Source: Gnetum montanum
Taxonomy: Eukaryota > Streptophyta > Gnetopsida > Gnetales > Gnetaceae
Reading direction: 5' to 3'
NCBI GenBank assembly: GCA_015680685.1
Contig: MNCI01014694.1
Coordinates: 643,429 to 687,325, forward strand
DNA: 43,897 nt
The notes beneath the pieces were generated by a model. It saw nothing but the letters and a program-made list of their open reading frames with translations. It was not told the origin of the DNA and searched no databases. Below are positions 12,169 to 23,657 of the stretch, in pieces; within the stretch, counting starts at the first letter, position 1, and every line of letters begins with the position of its first letter. The translations under genes were made by a program, and so were the position numbers.

Positions 12169-12285
12169 ACTTGTTTGTTTAGTGTGCAATATATTCTTGT
12201 TTATTATTTTCTCAACCAACCCTAAGGATTAATTCCAATGATGTGAATGATTTCCTAATTTCTAATTAGCGCACAAACAAATAAG

Positions 12286-12303
12286 TCCCTGGCAATAGTG
12301 CCA
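12286..12303 (-). other. Primer-binding site of B
   Basis: On the minus strand TGGCACTATTGCCAGGGA begins one base inside the 5' LTR. It matches the known Athila pattern TGGCGCCGTTGCCGGGGA at most positions. Confidence 0.8.
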
Positions 12304-12304
12304 A

Positions 12305-13298
12305 TGATGAGCGGCGAGATACCCTTATGCTCAACCATATAAATACGAGCGTTTCACGCACGATCTGGTCAAATTCAAAGGACTAAGTGCTTATGTGCCC
12401 TTGTGGAACAAGGATGGGTTAGTTGATTGTTATCTTCCCAAGCTTACTTGTATGTCACGATTGTATGGTTAAGTAAGCTTGAGACATATGATTTTTATAG
12501 CTTTTATATTTTTATGTCTTGCGCTTGTAAGGAAGGAGAGAGGTAACTAAGTGACTAATTTAACTTAACTACTCATTAATTAAGTTCTAACTAATCCTAA
12601 CACCAGCATCTATTCCCACTTGCTGTACACATCCTAAACTAGTGCAACACTGCTAAGATTACCAAATGCTAATTATTACTGGGTTACCAAGCATTACACA
12701 CATGCTCAAAGTGGTCGTGCTTATGTGTTTTAACAATTTTCTTAATTGATCAAAGTGAATTTCTATGCTAATAATAGAAATGTAAAGTGCATAAAATAAA
12801 ATAAAATAAAATAAATGCATAAGAAAATAAAATAAAAGACATGCACAAGAAAATAAATCTTAAGTGCTACAAGGATGAATTAAAGAGCTCATCTTTATTG
12901 CTGTACACAAGGTGTGCTCAGGTACACAATGCTCGAATAAAGATCCGTCCACACTTAGACCTCCTACTACAGGCACTTGGAAAATAATCTAACTTTCAAA
13001 CATACTACAAGAGTTTTGCTACTTGACTGCTAAAATCTTTCCTTTTCAATTGTGCACTTGGGCACTATATTTATAGGCTTGGGAGAAACTACTCTAATAA
13101 CTAGAGTAATTAAAGTAACCACTAGAGTAACCTCTCTAATAATTAGAATAACTCCTAGAATAACCGCTAGAGTAACCACTCTAGTAATTAGAATAACTGC
13201 CAGAGTAATCGCTAGAGTAACCACTCTAATAATTAGAGTAACTGCTAGAGTAACCACTCTAATAATTAGAGTAATTGCGAGAGTAACCACTCTCATCA
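12305..13298 (-). repeat. B 5' LTR
   Basis: This 994-bp LTR pairs with 3061-4059 and has tips TGATGAGCGG...CTCTCATCA. A minus-strand TATA box (TATAAATA near 13070) lies just inside the tandem array 13080-13297. Confidence 0.88.
13080..13297. repeat. 15-bp-periodic tandem array in B 5' LTR
   Basis: These are the same modules as at 3835-4057, with a different count and order. The open frames on both strands here are by-products of the period being a multiple of three. Confidence 0.8.
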
Positions 13299-13303
13299 AC
13301 TAG
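13299..13303. repeat. Target-site duplication of B, right copy
   Basis: ACTAG, one transition from ACTGG at 3056-3060. Confidence 0.82.
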
Positions 13304-13743
13304 AAATAAATTGCTTAATTCAAATGCATTAAAATAAAGAGCATAAAATTAAAATGCATTAAATAAAATATTAAGTTATTCTTAGTGCTGCAAGGATTGT
13401 CAAAAGAGTTTATTTTATTCTTGTCACATTGCTGTGCTTAGGTACATTAGTGTTCAAACAAAGAACTATATACACTTAGACTCCTTCTACGGGCACTCAG
13501 AAAATATTCTAACTTTGAGAAAAAGAAACAATAAGAGCTTCGTTACTTTGACTAAGGAAGACCAAAAACTGACTATCAAAATTGGAGCATAGGCATAATA
13601 TTTATAGACTTGGGGTATACAGCCTGATGTCATGTATGTGATATCACATCAAGGTTCCAACATGACATNGCGTTGACATTCAACACCTCTTGGCAGAAGA
13701 AGAATGAGAGAGAGAGAGAGAGAGAGAAGAGATCCAACGATCA
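13304..13743 (-). repeat. C 3' LTR, inner part
   Basis: The LTR continues with aaataaattgcttaattc and aligns with 22380-22515 and then with 41342-41600, including the minus-strand TATA box (TATAAATA near 13600). The inner edge is blurred by a GA microsatellite at about 13700-13730. I place it near 13743 by length comparison with the other LTR (858 bp); it could be up to 50 bp away. A single N lies at 13669. Confidence 0.65.
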
Positions 13744-15640
13744 TGAACAATCCTCATTGTGTGGTACTGCTGCATCAACCTTGGTAAAGATAGTCCCACT
13801 TCTAGTCCATGCTTCCCACTACAATCATAACAAAATCATGAATTAGTATGCAATGTGTAACACAGAGTGGTGAAATACCTTATTTCATCGGTGGTTACAC
13901 TTGGCTAAGTTGTGATTGTGGTAGATTGGTTTCTTTAGTAGTGTTAGTAGAAAGGCTGACAAATAGGGTAGAATAGACAATTAGTCCATTAAATTAGAAA
14001 ACATTTAACACAAGGGAATATTTGAAGAGGGTATAAGAATTCACAACAATGAGAAGAAGAATTCACTAAAAACTATTGTGAAGATGTGTACAATTGGCTG
14101 TCATTAATTGGATAAACAAAAAAAATTCGATTGTGAAAGTGTCTAAGGGTAAAGAACTTAACTAACCCTATCAAAAGATATGCAAGTGGGTCCTCACCTA
14201 AATCAGGCAGAGGCCTCTTATGCCTTTGCATAACTTCAAACCAAAGAGTCCATGATCTCCATGGATGATTAATTGTTATGGAAGGTTAAGTACAAAAACC
14301 CAAAAGAAACTAAGAATTCTGACACATCAAACTAGCACATCGAATCAAAACATGAAACTAGTAGTGAGGTGAGACATGGAAAGCATAGATGGATGAGAGA
14401 GAGAGAGAGAGAGAGTGGAATGGAGTTCCTAACTATGGTCACATGAAGTCCATTGTGGATTTTGTGGTTAAATGACTTGATAGAATCTATCCTTAGTATA
14501 GACCAAAACCAATCATGTTCAGTGACTTTGCATTGACATTCTAAGACTAATCCATCCCCTGAGACACAAGAGTGCTCCCTCAGAACAACCACCATTCCAA
14601 ATTAGAGAAGAAGTAGGAAGTTAGGAAGGGTCTTAGTTAGAGGAGACTAGTCTCATAACCAATGCTTGTAGTCCATTTATTTTGTCTAAGGGGTGTGCTT
14701 TAAATTCCCATTGATTTTTTTTGAAATGGAAACCACGCCATGCAAAGACACGCATTTATTTTGTCCAAGGGGTGTGCTTTGAATCCTCATCATTTTTTTC
14801 TTTTTTTAATTTTCTTGATGAGAACCACACCATGCGAGGGCATATGCATTTATTTTGTTCAAGGGGTGTACTTTGAATTCTCATTGTTTTTTTCTTTTTG
14901 ATGAGAACCACACCATGCAAGGACTTATTCAACTTCCTTTTATTAGATGACATGGAACAGTAAGAAATTCATGGAAACACACATGCACCCAGGCAAACAG
15001 AAAAGCACAAAGAATACTAAATCCCCTTGAAGCCACACCTTGTTCAAATTTTTGAATCCTTCCCAATTCTAGAAGCTACCGAAGTCACAAATTTATTAAA
15101 GTTTTATTAATGAGAAAGGGTTTGCACGTTTCCAAAATAAGAAAAACCATAGAGTGTGTGGATGGGTAGATGTTGTGGACTTACTACTTGTTGCATGAAA
15201 AGAAAACATGTCCTAATTATTCATAACGAAATTCAAAGCTAAAAACCAAACACTAGCAATCAAATAACAAAAATAATACATACTACCATCAAGTAATGCA
15301 TTACCAATGTACCTAGTATTTATTAACATAAAGTTAGAAAATCACATCAAATAAAAGAAAATATAAAAGAAAGTGTAAAATGTTCAAGAAATATCAAATG
15401 TACTAATGATGGTGTAAAACAAAAACTAGAAAAGATTAATAACATAAAATGAAAAAGATGTAAAATAAAGAATGTTTAAAACAAAAAGTTGTATAACAAA
15501 AAATGTGTAAAACAAAAAAGTTTGAAAAACTAAGGAGCCACTTTGTATGATTAGCATAAGTGGGCATCTCCCCCATGACTAAGTTGAAAGGAGGAGATCT
15601 AAAATATGGAGCATGATTATCCATTGGATGAGGTGCTTAT
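13744..15640 (-). other. C 3' non-coding tail
   Basis: This is the counterpart of B's tail at 4068-6000 and shares blocks with it (GA tracts, 'gagaaccacaccatgcaa'). A second GA microsatellite is at 14396-14416. I find no credible gene. AT content is high, with many A-rich runs at 15230-15530. Confidence 0.5.
14675..14930. repeat. Three tandem copies of an 80-92 bp block in C tail
   Basis: The phrase 'ggggtgtgctttgaat' recurs at about 14690, 14770 and 14862. Each time a T-run and 'gaaaccac(a/g)ccatgc' follow. B has a single copy at 5345-5460. Confidence 0.7.
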
Positions 15641-15649
15641 TGTGTTAGT

Positions 15650-16850
15650 TGGTATATGCTCAAGAAAAGGTTTAATTTTTTGGATGTTGATCAACTGTTT
15701 CTTGTTTGGACTCTTAGGTTTATAGATCATCATGGCCCTAGAAGAAAAAGTCTCACAAATAATGTAAGCTCCTTCTCACAGTATTTGGAACTTAGTGCAT
15801 TGAGGTACATGTGTGGGGTTCCAGTAAAAAACCTTATCTCCTAGTTGAAATTTGACTTTTCTAATTTTCAAGTCATGATGCTTTTTGTTATAGGCCTTGT
15901 GTAACTCGTTAGTTGATAGGGCCACTCATCAGTTTTTTTCTAGTAGGTTAAGATTCATCAGTTATTCTTTTTGGGCTAGACTCAAGTCAAGGTTAAGGTT
16001 ACATGCTATTGAAAGTGTATGGAGTTCAGATTGAATTGAAAGTGTTGGTAGTTTTTCATACACAAGCTCATAGGGAGAGTAGCCTATAGGAAGTTTCCAA
16101 GTTGAGTGGTAGTCTCAAAGGGCATCATTCAATTTTGTGCTCTAGTCCTTCCTATACTTGCTAATAGTTCTTGTTAGTATCCTTATGATTTTCTTATTGG
16201 TAACCTTAGCTTGACCATTAGCTTAGGGATGGTAAGGTTTTGTGAGTTTATGTTCAACCCCCAAGTGTTGCATGAGCTTCTAAAAAGTAGTGCCTGTAAA
16301 ATAAGTTCCATTGTTAGAAATTAGTGCATGTGGCACACCAAACCTATTTATAACATTTTGTTGTACAAATCAAGTAGTAGTAGAGGATGTACAATCGATG
16401 ACAGCTACTACTTCTACCCATTTCATACAATAGTCAATAGTGACTATGATGTATGCCTTTCCATTTGACATGGACATGATGGGACCCATGAAATCAATGT
16501 CCCAAATGTCAAATGGTTCTAGTGGTTGAATCCATTGTTGAGGTTTCTCCATTCAAGTAGTCATTCTATCATCTTGTTGGCATCATTCACAAGAATTGAC
16601 ATAATGATGGGCATTCCTAAAGAGTGTTGGCCAATAGTACCCTACCATCAGGATTTTAATGATCGTGTGTCTCTCAGCATAGTGTCCTCCACAAGGACCT
16701 TCATGAGCATCTTGAAGAACATGTAGTTGATCAACATCAAGGACATACCAACGAACTAAGTTATCAATGCACACCTTGTAGAGGTGTCCATTGATCTCCA
16801 TGAAGTGCTTTACTTGGTAAAGAAGTTGTAGTTGTTATTTCTTTCAGTGA
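15650..16850 (-). pseudogene. C integrase (broken)
   Basis: On the minus strand the zinc-binding HEGPCGGHYAERH and GYYWPTLFRNAHHY are followed by NSCE-stop-CQQDD, where a Trp codon appears to have become TGA. The core shows PFDIWDIDFMGP (first catalytic Asp present) and VTIDYCMKWVEV. At the second catalytic site it reads ALISNNGTYF, with Asn in place of Asp. The third site reads NGQAKVTN, with Lys where Glu is expected. B has the opposite defect at the first site and the same Lys at the third. Confidence 0.78.
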
Positions 16851-17490
16851 TCCAATACTTGTGGTATCTCCTGAGTGAGAAGATAGATGAAAATGTTATC
16901 ATATCATTTTGGCTCATCTTAGTTATCACTCCAACAAATAGGAGTTCATCAAGAAATGTATAAGATAATGAACTTTCTTTCTCTTTATCATCCCATTACA
17001 ACTAAGACAAGTGATCAACGACCACATTCTCAGTGCCCTTTTGATCTACCATTGTAAGATCAAATTCTTACAGGATCCAACCACTGTATGACATCGGGGC
17101 TCACCATTGGCTTGTTCATTAGGAAGCAGATGGAACTATAGTTTGTGTGCATAAACACCTTGTATCCAAGCACATATTGCCTAAACTTCTCTAGAGCAAA
17201 CACCATTGCCATCAATTCTTTCTCTATAATGGTGTAGTTCAGTTGTGCATCCACAATGCTTTGGCTAGCACAATGGATTTAGTATAGATGTTTCTTGTCA
17301 TCTAATTATGTCAGCACATCTCCCAAGGCATAATTTGATGCATCTATTATGATATGGAATGGCTTGGAGTAGTTGGATGCTTGTAGGATTGGGATTTCTA
17401 CAAGATTTTTTTTTCAGCTGCTGAAATGCTTTTTTACATTCTGTGATCCAAATGAAGAAAGCATCTTTCTTTGTTAGCTTGACCAACAGT
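16851..17490 (-). pseudogene. C RNase H (broken)
   Basis: The minus-strand frame MDAQLNYTIIEKELMAMVF continues into ALEKFRQYVLGYKVFMH, FLMNKPMVSPDVIQWL and, further on, the 'VVDHLS'-like end near 17010. It matches B's RNase H block by block. The upstream AFQQLKKK stretch (17298-17486) is the connection from RT. Confidence 0.75.
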
Positions 17491-17599
17491 TTTGTGATCT
17501 TAAAGAAATTCTCTATGAATTTTTGGTAATAGCTAGTATGCTCATGAAATGACTGAACATCTTTAATTGTTTTTGGCTAGCAAGTTATTCCTTGGATGA

Positions 17600-18250
17600 C
17601 TCTTATTTTCTTAGGGTCTACCTCAATTCCTGGTTGTGAGATTCTATGCCCTAGTACAATGCCCTCTTGGACCATGAGATGACTTTTTTGCCAATTGAGT
17701 TGCAAGTTTTTTTCAACACATCATTTCAGCACTTGCTCAAGGTAGTTTAGGGCTTGTTCAAATGTAGCTCCATAGGTGGAGAAGTCATTCATGAAGACTT
17801 CTATACCATTACTAATTTGTTGTTGAAAAATGCTCAAGACCAAGTGTTGAAATGTGGTAGGAGCATTGTATAGACCAAACGACATCTTACGATATGAAAA
17901 AGTCCCCTAGGGACTTGTGATTGTTGTTTTTGCTTAGTCCTTTGGTGCAATTTGGATTTGGTTATAGCCACTATAACCATCTAGAAAACTATAGTAGCAA
18001 TACCTAGATATTGTGTCTAGCACCTAGTCAACAAATGGCAAAGGAAAATGATCCTTGAATGTTGCCATATTTAGTAGCTTAAAGTTGATGCATACTTGCC
18101 ACATGCCACCTTTCTTTGACACAATCACAAGTGGGCTAATCCACTCAGTATCTGCAATGGGATAAATGAACCCTGCCTTGAGGAGTTGCTCGATTTCCTT
18201 CTTAACGATTTGTTTCAATTTGGGTTTCAACCACCTCTATGGCTATCATC
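17600..18250 (-). pseudogene. C reverse transcriptase (broken, active site mutated)
   Basis: The N-terminal block KEIEQLLKAGFIYPI, WISPLVIVSKKGG and FKLLNMATFKDHFPLPF is followed by FGLYNAPTTFQH. The active-site position reads EVFMNDFSTYG (about 17785-17815): the first Asp of the xxDD pair is Asn, as from a single G-to-A change. B keeps FMDD at the same place. The Cys of FGLCNAP is Tyr. Confidence 0.8.
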
Positions 18251-18639
18251 TTGGCTTTATGGTTAGGTTAGTGTAGATGCAATGCTAGCATATCTTAGGA
18301 TCAATCCCTGTGAGTTTAGGATATGACCATGTAAAAGTTGCTAATCATCTTTCAACTAATTTGAACAACATGTTTTTCTATTTTGGAGCAAGTTTTGCAT
18401 TGATTATAATTGGCTTCCCATTTTTCAAAAATGCATATTTCATTCCAACTGGTAATGTTTTTAGCTCAAGGTTCTCTTCTTTAAATTTTTTAGGAATTTG
18501 GAACTCTACCTAGTGAGTATCATCATTTATGTCATTAGAAAGTTGGTGAAGAACCTACTCTAGTTCATCCATGCCTGTGACATATGCACATGTTAGGCTC
18601 TTAGTTGGTCCCATGAAAAGTGTGCTACTTTTTGAATTA

Positions 18640-19200
18640 GTGGTTAGCCACTAGGTACCCTCCTATTTTATGGTCACTGTGTATAGATACCTTTGAATTT
18701 CTACTTCTGGTACACACTGTTTGCATGTAGAGATAGATACTTGCTTTACGGCCCAATTGCATCTGGTATTACTGTACGCAATGCATGGAACTCTCTTCTT
18801 CTTAATCTTTTCAAATGGGTTTTCTTTAGATATCTCCAAAGAAAGATCTTTGATGCCTATTCTTGCATCGACGGTGTTCAGCCATGCCCTTTCCATGATG
18901 ATTGGGAAATCCCCATTGTAGTTCTCCACTTTGATTACTAGGAAGTTGGCAAGATAAGACCACCCACAGATAGTGGTCACAATGCCTTCTACTAGTCCCA
19001 ATGGAATAGTGATGGACTGGTTTGCCAATTCTAATCTTATGTTGCTCTTCTTAAGAGGAGATAGGTTCTAGGTAATGTACATATCATGAGAAATTAAATT
19101 AACACTAGAACCTAAATTGAGAAGAGCCTTGCATGGTTCATTCCCATTAATCTGCAAGTAAATTAGAGAACTTCCAAGATTGGCTAATTTTTTGGGAAGT
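18640..19200 (-). pseudogene. C aspartic protease (broken, active site lost)
   Basis: Colinear with B's protease: LQINGNEPCKALL, then the active-site position reads NLGSSVNLIS in place of B's DSGSSVNLIS. Both differences are single transitions (Asp to Asn, Ser to Leu). The following frame, ANQSITIPLGLVEGIVTTI...FLVIKVENYNGDFPII, is open for 121 codons (18663-19028). The changed Asp would abolish catalysis. Confidence 0.78.
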
Positions 19201-19499
19201 TTCCTACATTGATCCAATTAGACATAGTGTGAGTAAGTATTATGGTATGGATCCTTGGTAGATTTTGGTTTGAAGGAGGCTCGAAGGAATTTGATATGGA
19301 GGAAGAGGCAAGAGTAGGGTTGTTAATTGTGGGTGTAGATGAAGGCTTAGGTGGACTATGGGGTCGAAAGAAAGGTATTTTTTTTCATCAAGAATTCAAC
19401 CCCTCTAATTGATGATTAGGTTGCAGATTAATAGCCCTCATAGCATTACATTGTTATAGTTGAGTGGGCAGTTCACCATGCATTGGTGGAGCAGGTGGT

Positions 19500-21787
19500 A
19501 GCTATGCAACTAGAGGAGGAGTATGTGCAAGGACAAGAGGAGGATAAGGATAAGAGGTGGTGTCCCTTCTTTCATGTGGTGAATGAGCTCGATAATAATT
19601 TGAAGGGTGGTAGTAAGGCTGAAAGTTAGAGATGTGACTGGAGGAGTCACATGGAGACATGGGTTACTACATGTGGTAACCATATGGATTAGGCTACCAG
19701 TAAGGGTATTGTTGTTTTGGTGGTGCCAGTGCCCATGATTGTGGTTACTGCCATTGTTGATATTGTTCATATGGTTATAGTGGAGCTCCACTTGGATAAT
19801 ATAGTTGTTGTTGGTGGAACTGCTTGAGATTACCTTAAGGATAAGGTAACCTTCTAGATGTTTTCCTTTGTGTAAGTTATGGATGTAAGGCATACATTCC
19901 AAACTCTTGTAGATGTGACACAATGGGATAACATCCCTTAGGATGTTCATATTGATAGATGTCACATCCATAATCATCATCTGATTCACTATTCACAACT
20001 TATTCAATTGTAGCAATCTTGCCCTTACCTTTGTGATATGCACGTTCAGCTTTCTTGCGCCTCCTACGCTCACACTCACTACTTTGTTCTTTGGACTCCT
20101 TAGTAATTTTAAGAATAGCTTAGAATTTGTTATTCATTGAGTCCCTTAACTAATCAACCTTGGCCATGAGTTTAGATTGGAATTGTTGAAGTGGCAAGGC
20201 TTTCTTATGCACCCCCTCATCAAATACAAACTCATCCTCACTATCACATAATCGAATCTCCCTCTTGCAAATGGAAGGATCACGGTTGTACTCTTCTACA
20301 CTTTCTATTTTTCTTAGTTTATCCTTCTTTTTGGTGACCTACTATATTAATCTTTGTATTTAATAGGCAGTTAGTTCTAACAATTGCACTTGGGCATAGA
20401 CACCAAGGGTTTTCCTCATTTCATTACGAAACCTGTCTACAATGTGGTGAAGTTGAACCACTTGAGAATAACCATGGCCAATACATTTATGCATTAAGAC
20501 ATAGTATCGGCCAATGAAGACATCCAATGTTTTGTGTATTCCTTGTTTCCACCCTTAAATTTGCTTCCTTAAGTTGGACACTTTAGAGTACATTTGATAC
20601 TTATCATTGAACAACTTAAGCATGGTACTCCATTGTTTGATAGATTCTGGCTCTAAGGACCGATACTAGTTTTTTGGTTCCTTGATGAGTGTCGTAGGGA
20701 ACAATTTTAATTTTTGCCACTCATTCTCTATGTTTTTCAAGGAACATGCATCTTAGAAAGCTTGAAGATGATTATTTAGATCAGAGTTATATCCTCCTTC
20801 AAATCAAGGAATATTATTCATGTCTAATCATTTGATCTGACTATCTTTCACATGTCTTGTTGGAATTCTGACTACTTTTGCAATGTTAAGCATACTTTAG
20901 GTAGAAAATAGAGGCTCATCAAGGCATTGATTATGGTGCCTATAATGCCCTCTACTACCCCTTTGTTTATGATGATATGCCTCTCTTGAACATTTGTGCC
21001 CTTGATCTTGCCTTTCTTGATAGGCCCTTGGATCATTTTGGTCCTATTGGTTGTTTTATTTATTTCAATCACCTCCATCACAATCTTGCCTTCCATAGTC
21101 ATAGTCAGAGCCAAAAGAAGAAGAAGATAATGAAGGAAAATAGGAAGGAGAACTAGCACCATCACCATGCCTACTACCACCTCTTCAGCGATTACGACCA
21201 TGATCACAATCATGCTTCTTGTTTGCATCCTTGTATTGACTTGCCCCTCTAGATCCTTCTTTATCATTGGATCCATTATTACCATAATCAAGATTGTGAA
21301 TTGTGGAGTGTAGATTCTAATTTTGACCTCCATCACTAAAGTCAAAGAAAGGAGTTTCATTAAATGGAAATCCCCCAAAGAAGGGTTCCCCACTAGCTTG
21401 TTGGTATAATAGGAATGGAGAATCATTAAGTGCTTTTCCCTTTGAAAATTCATAGCATTGATTTAGTTGTTGATCTTGTAGATGTTATGCTTCAGTGGCA
21501 AGATAATCCCTAGTGTTAGCATCTTCCACAATATACTTCCCATGGTGGTCTTGAAGACCACATCATGCAAGCATTTGATAGAGCATTGTAGGAGTAGCAT
21601 GATCGAGTGGCAACATAATGTTGCCCTTCATGTTATGCCATCGTAGCTATGCATCCTGGTGTAGGATGAAGGTGAAGTTTGACACATATTCATTAGGATG
21701 AGTATATATAATTCGATACTATTGAGGCTTTGGCAGATTAACTCTATCAACCTTGGGCAAAGAATCACTCCTGTGAGAAGAAGACAT
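19500..21787 (-). pseudogene. C Gag (broken)
   Basis: The start at 21787 (MSSSHRSDSL...) matches B's Gag start and sits about 160 nt inside the 5' LTR. The Gag core lies around 20520-20840. The zinc knuckle near 19915-19965 reads CDIYQYEHPKGC, so the second Cys of B's CEIC is Tyr, again a G-to-A type change. The 193-codon frame at 20872-21453 is rich in Ile/Val/Leu and Met and does not match B's Arg/Ser-rich frame, so I treat it as a shadow. Confidence 0.72.
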
Positions 21788-21946
21788 TTTCAGTTAGCGA
21801 AATAAAAATCACAGTGTGCTCTGACAATCATTGTAGTAATGGTAGAATAGGATATGTCTCTAAGGTTCATTCCAATGATTTAAATACATTCACTAGGTCC
21901 TAGATAGTTCAAAAAATAACAAAAAGGTCCTTGGCATCGACAAAAA

Positions 21947-22515
21947 TGATGAGCAATGAGGTACCCCTATGCCTAACCATATGAATCACTAAGGCATTAC
22001 GCATGATTCGGTCAAATTCCATGGACCTATAGTTATCTAATGCACTAACTCTTCTAGGAAGTGAAATGGGCATTGAGAATGTTCGTTGTCTTCCCAATTA
22101 CACTAAGGGTATGGTTTAAGTGTAATTAAGGTATATGATTTTTCTTACTTTTTATTTTATCCATTTAGTTGCCTACAACAAGAATGAAGAGTAGAGTAAT
22201 TTAAAATATAATTCATTATTGTCTATCTAGCCTAACACAGGTAACCATTCCACTTTCTCAAACACATCCTAAACACATATAGCACTACTGGGCTACCAAA
22301 CGTTAAGCATTGTTGGGTTACCAAGTACTATATGAATGCTCGAAGTGGTCGTGCTTGCATTCATTAACTACTGGAAATAAATTGCTTAATACAAATGCAT
22401 TAAAATAAAGAGCATGAAAGTAAACTGCATTAAAGAAAATATTAATCTATTCTTAGTGCTGCAAGGATTGTCAAAAGAGTTCATTTTATTCCCATCACAC
22501 TATTGTGCTTAGGTA
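21947..22515 (-). repeat. C 5' LTR, inner part
   Basis: The LTR begins TGATGAGCAATGAGG. It is interrupted by A after ...gtgcttAGGTA and resumes at 41347. A degraded copy of part of it (22263-22515) occurs again at 39315-39558. Confidence 0.86.
22511..22515. repeat. Target-site duplication of A, left copy
   Basis: AGGTA immediately precedes the LTR tip TGAAACACC. AGGTA also occurs at 39554-39558 and 41342-41346. The uninterrupted site in C's other LTR reads gcttaggtacattagtg. Confidence 0.88.
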
Positions 22516-22804
22516 TGAAACACCCTAAAAATTTCAAAACCCTCTTGCTTTACCAGGGTCTTGGAATTTAGGCAAGCATTTCCACAAGTGTAGCCTCATG
22601 ACCGCTTGGTAGGAAATGAATGCTCTGAGTTTAGATTGTCCAGTTTAGCAAGTTTTCTACATACAGTGTTGATAGGCCCAACGGACTCTCCAGCTTTCCC
22701 ACTTGGACAATTCATTTGGCTGATAGTTTACTCAGAAACCATACATGGGGTTGTCGGTGGTGCTCAGGATGCGCAAAAAAGTTCGACAAGTTTTCTAGTC
22801 AAGA

Positions 22805-23460
22805 ATTTTGCTACGCTACGCTATGCTATGTAGTGTAGTAGGCCTCGGAAGATAGTTGTTTAGGAAATTAGCTGTAAACTATTACAGAACAAAGTGCTAC
22901 ACTATGCTACACTATGTAGCGTAGCAAAGGCAAACCAAAAAGGCCTAGCTTACCTAGTGATTTCCATTGCACTCAGCAAGCACTCCGGCCTTCCAAACCA
23001 GTTGCCTTGTTCAACTCCAAGTCCTTCAGCAAAAGTTTCTTACTAGAAAGTGGTGAATTAAGAAAAAAGCAGGCTACAAAGGCTGCTATGCTATGCTATG
23101 TTATGTAGCATAGCATAGCATAGGGACAATGCAAGAATAGAAAAAGATGTCTCAAATGCAAGTGCAACAAGTTCAAGAGAAAAAGTTGCAATTGTTAGCA
23201 TGATCAAGCTTCAAGCAAGAATTTGCAACTTCAACACAAGTCATAGATGAAGCCTCCTACTATGCTATGCTACACTACATAGCGTAGCAAAGATGCAAAA
23301 CCAAAAGGGAATGCTTCAAAGGTCAACACAAACTACTTTTTCAAACTGGTGGCTACACTGTGCTATGCTACATAGTGTAGCACAATGTAGTAAGCTGCTA
23401 CGCTACACCAACATGCTATGCTACATAGTGTAGCATAGTGTTGCAGGAAGCTACGCTACT
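22805..23460. repeat. Palindromic GCTACGCTAT clusters in A 5' LTR
   Basis: Clusters lie at about 22809-22840, 22888-22925, 23081-23122, 23258-23290, 23350-23396 and 23397-23460. The best here has 14-bp arms GCTATGCTATGCTA (23085-23098) and its exact complement at 23106-23119 with a 7-nt loop. The same motif occurs in the other A LTR and in the antisense introns. Confidence 0.85.
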
Positions 23461-23649
23461 TTAGTATGCCTCATTCCTCATCTGCATTGTTGGCATGCCT
23501 GATTCTAGCATCTCCAGTTCTGATAGCATAATTGCAGCGTGACAGGTTCATGACCAGCTTTGCATGTTCATACAGTATAGACACATTAGCATTTCATGGG
23601 TCTAGGACACATGTCATCCAAGCCTCATTTCTCGCATGCTCCTGGTCCT

Positions 23650-23657
23650 ATAAATAC
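23650..23657 (+). promoter_or_regulatory. TATA box of A 5' LTR
   Basis: CCTATAAATACC, conserved at 40666-40673 in the other LTR. Confidence 0.6.

Larger units (their letters stand above)
3061..13298 (-). mobile_element. Layer B: complete Athila-like Ty3/gypsy retrotransposon
   Basis: The element is 10.2 kb and structurally complete on the minus strand. The 5' LTR is 12305-13298, the primer-binding site 12286-12303, gag starts at 12168, and protease, RT, RNase H and integrase follow down to about 6.0 kb. A 2-kb non-coding tail, a polypurine tract at 4060-4067 and the 3' LTR 3061-4059 complete it. LTR tips are TGATGAG...CTCATCA. The primer-binding site TGGCACTATTGCCAGGGA resembles the TGGCGCCGTTGCCGGGGA type known from Athila, and the RT block (FGLCNAPATFQR, EVFMDDFS) is Athila-like. 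Every coding block is broken, so the copy is dead. The LTRs differ at 11 of the first 79 bases. Confidence 0.88.

Noticed and set aside
20872-21453. 193-codon minus-strand frame in C's Gag
   Set aside because: It is hydrophobic (I/V/M/L runs) and does not match the Arg/Ser-rich frame seen at the same place in B; probably an out-of-frame reading of Gag.
22805-23460. CRISPR-like spaced repeats
   Set aside because: The repeats are palindromic, unevenly spaced, variable and embedded in a plant LTR; no cas genes and no bacterial context.
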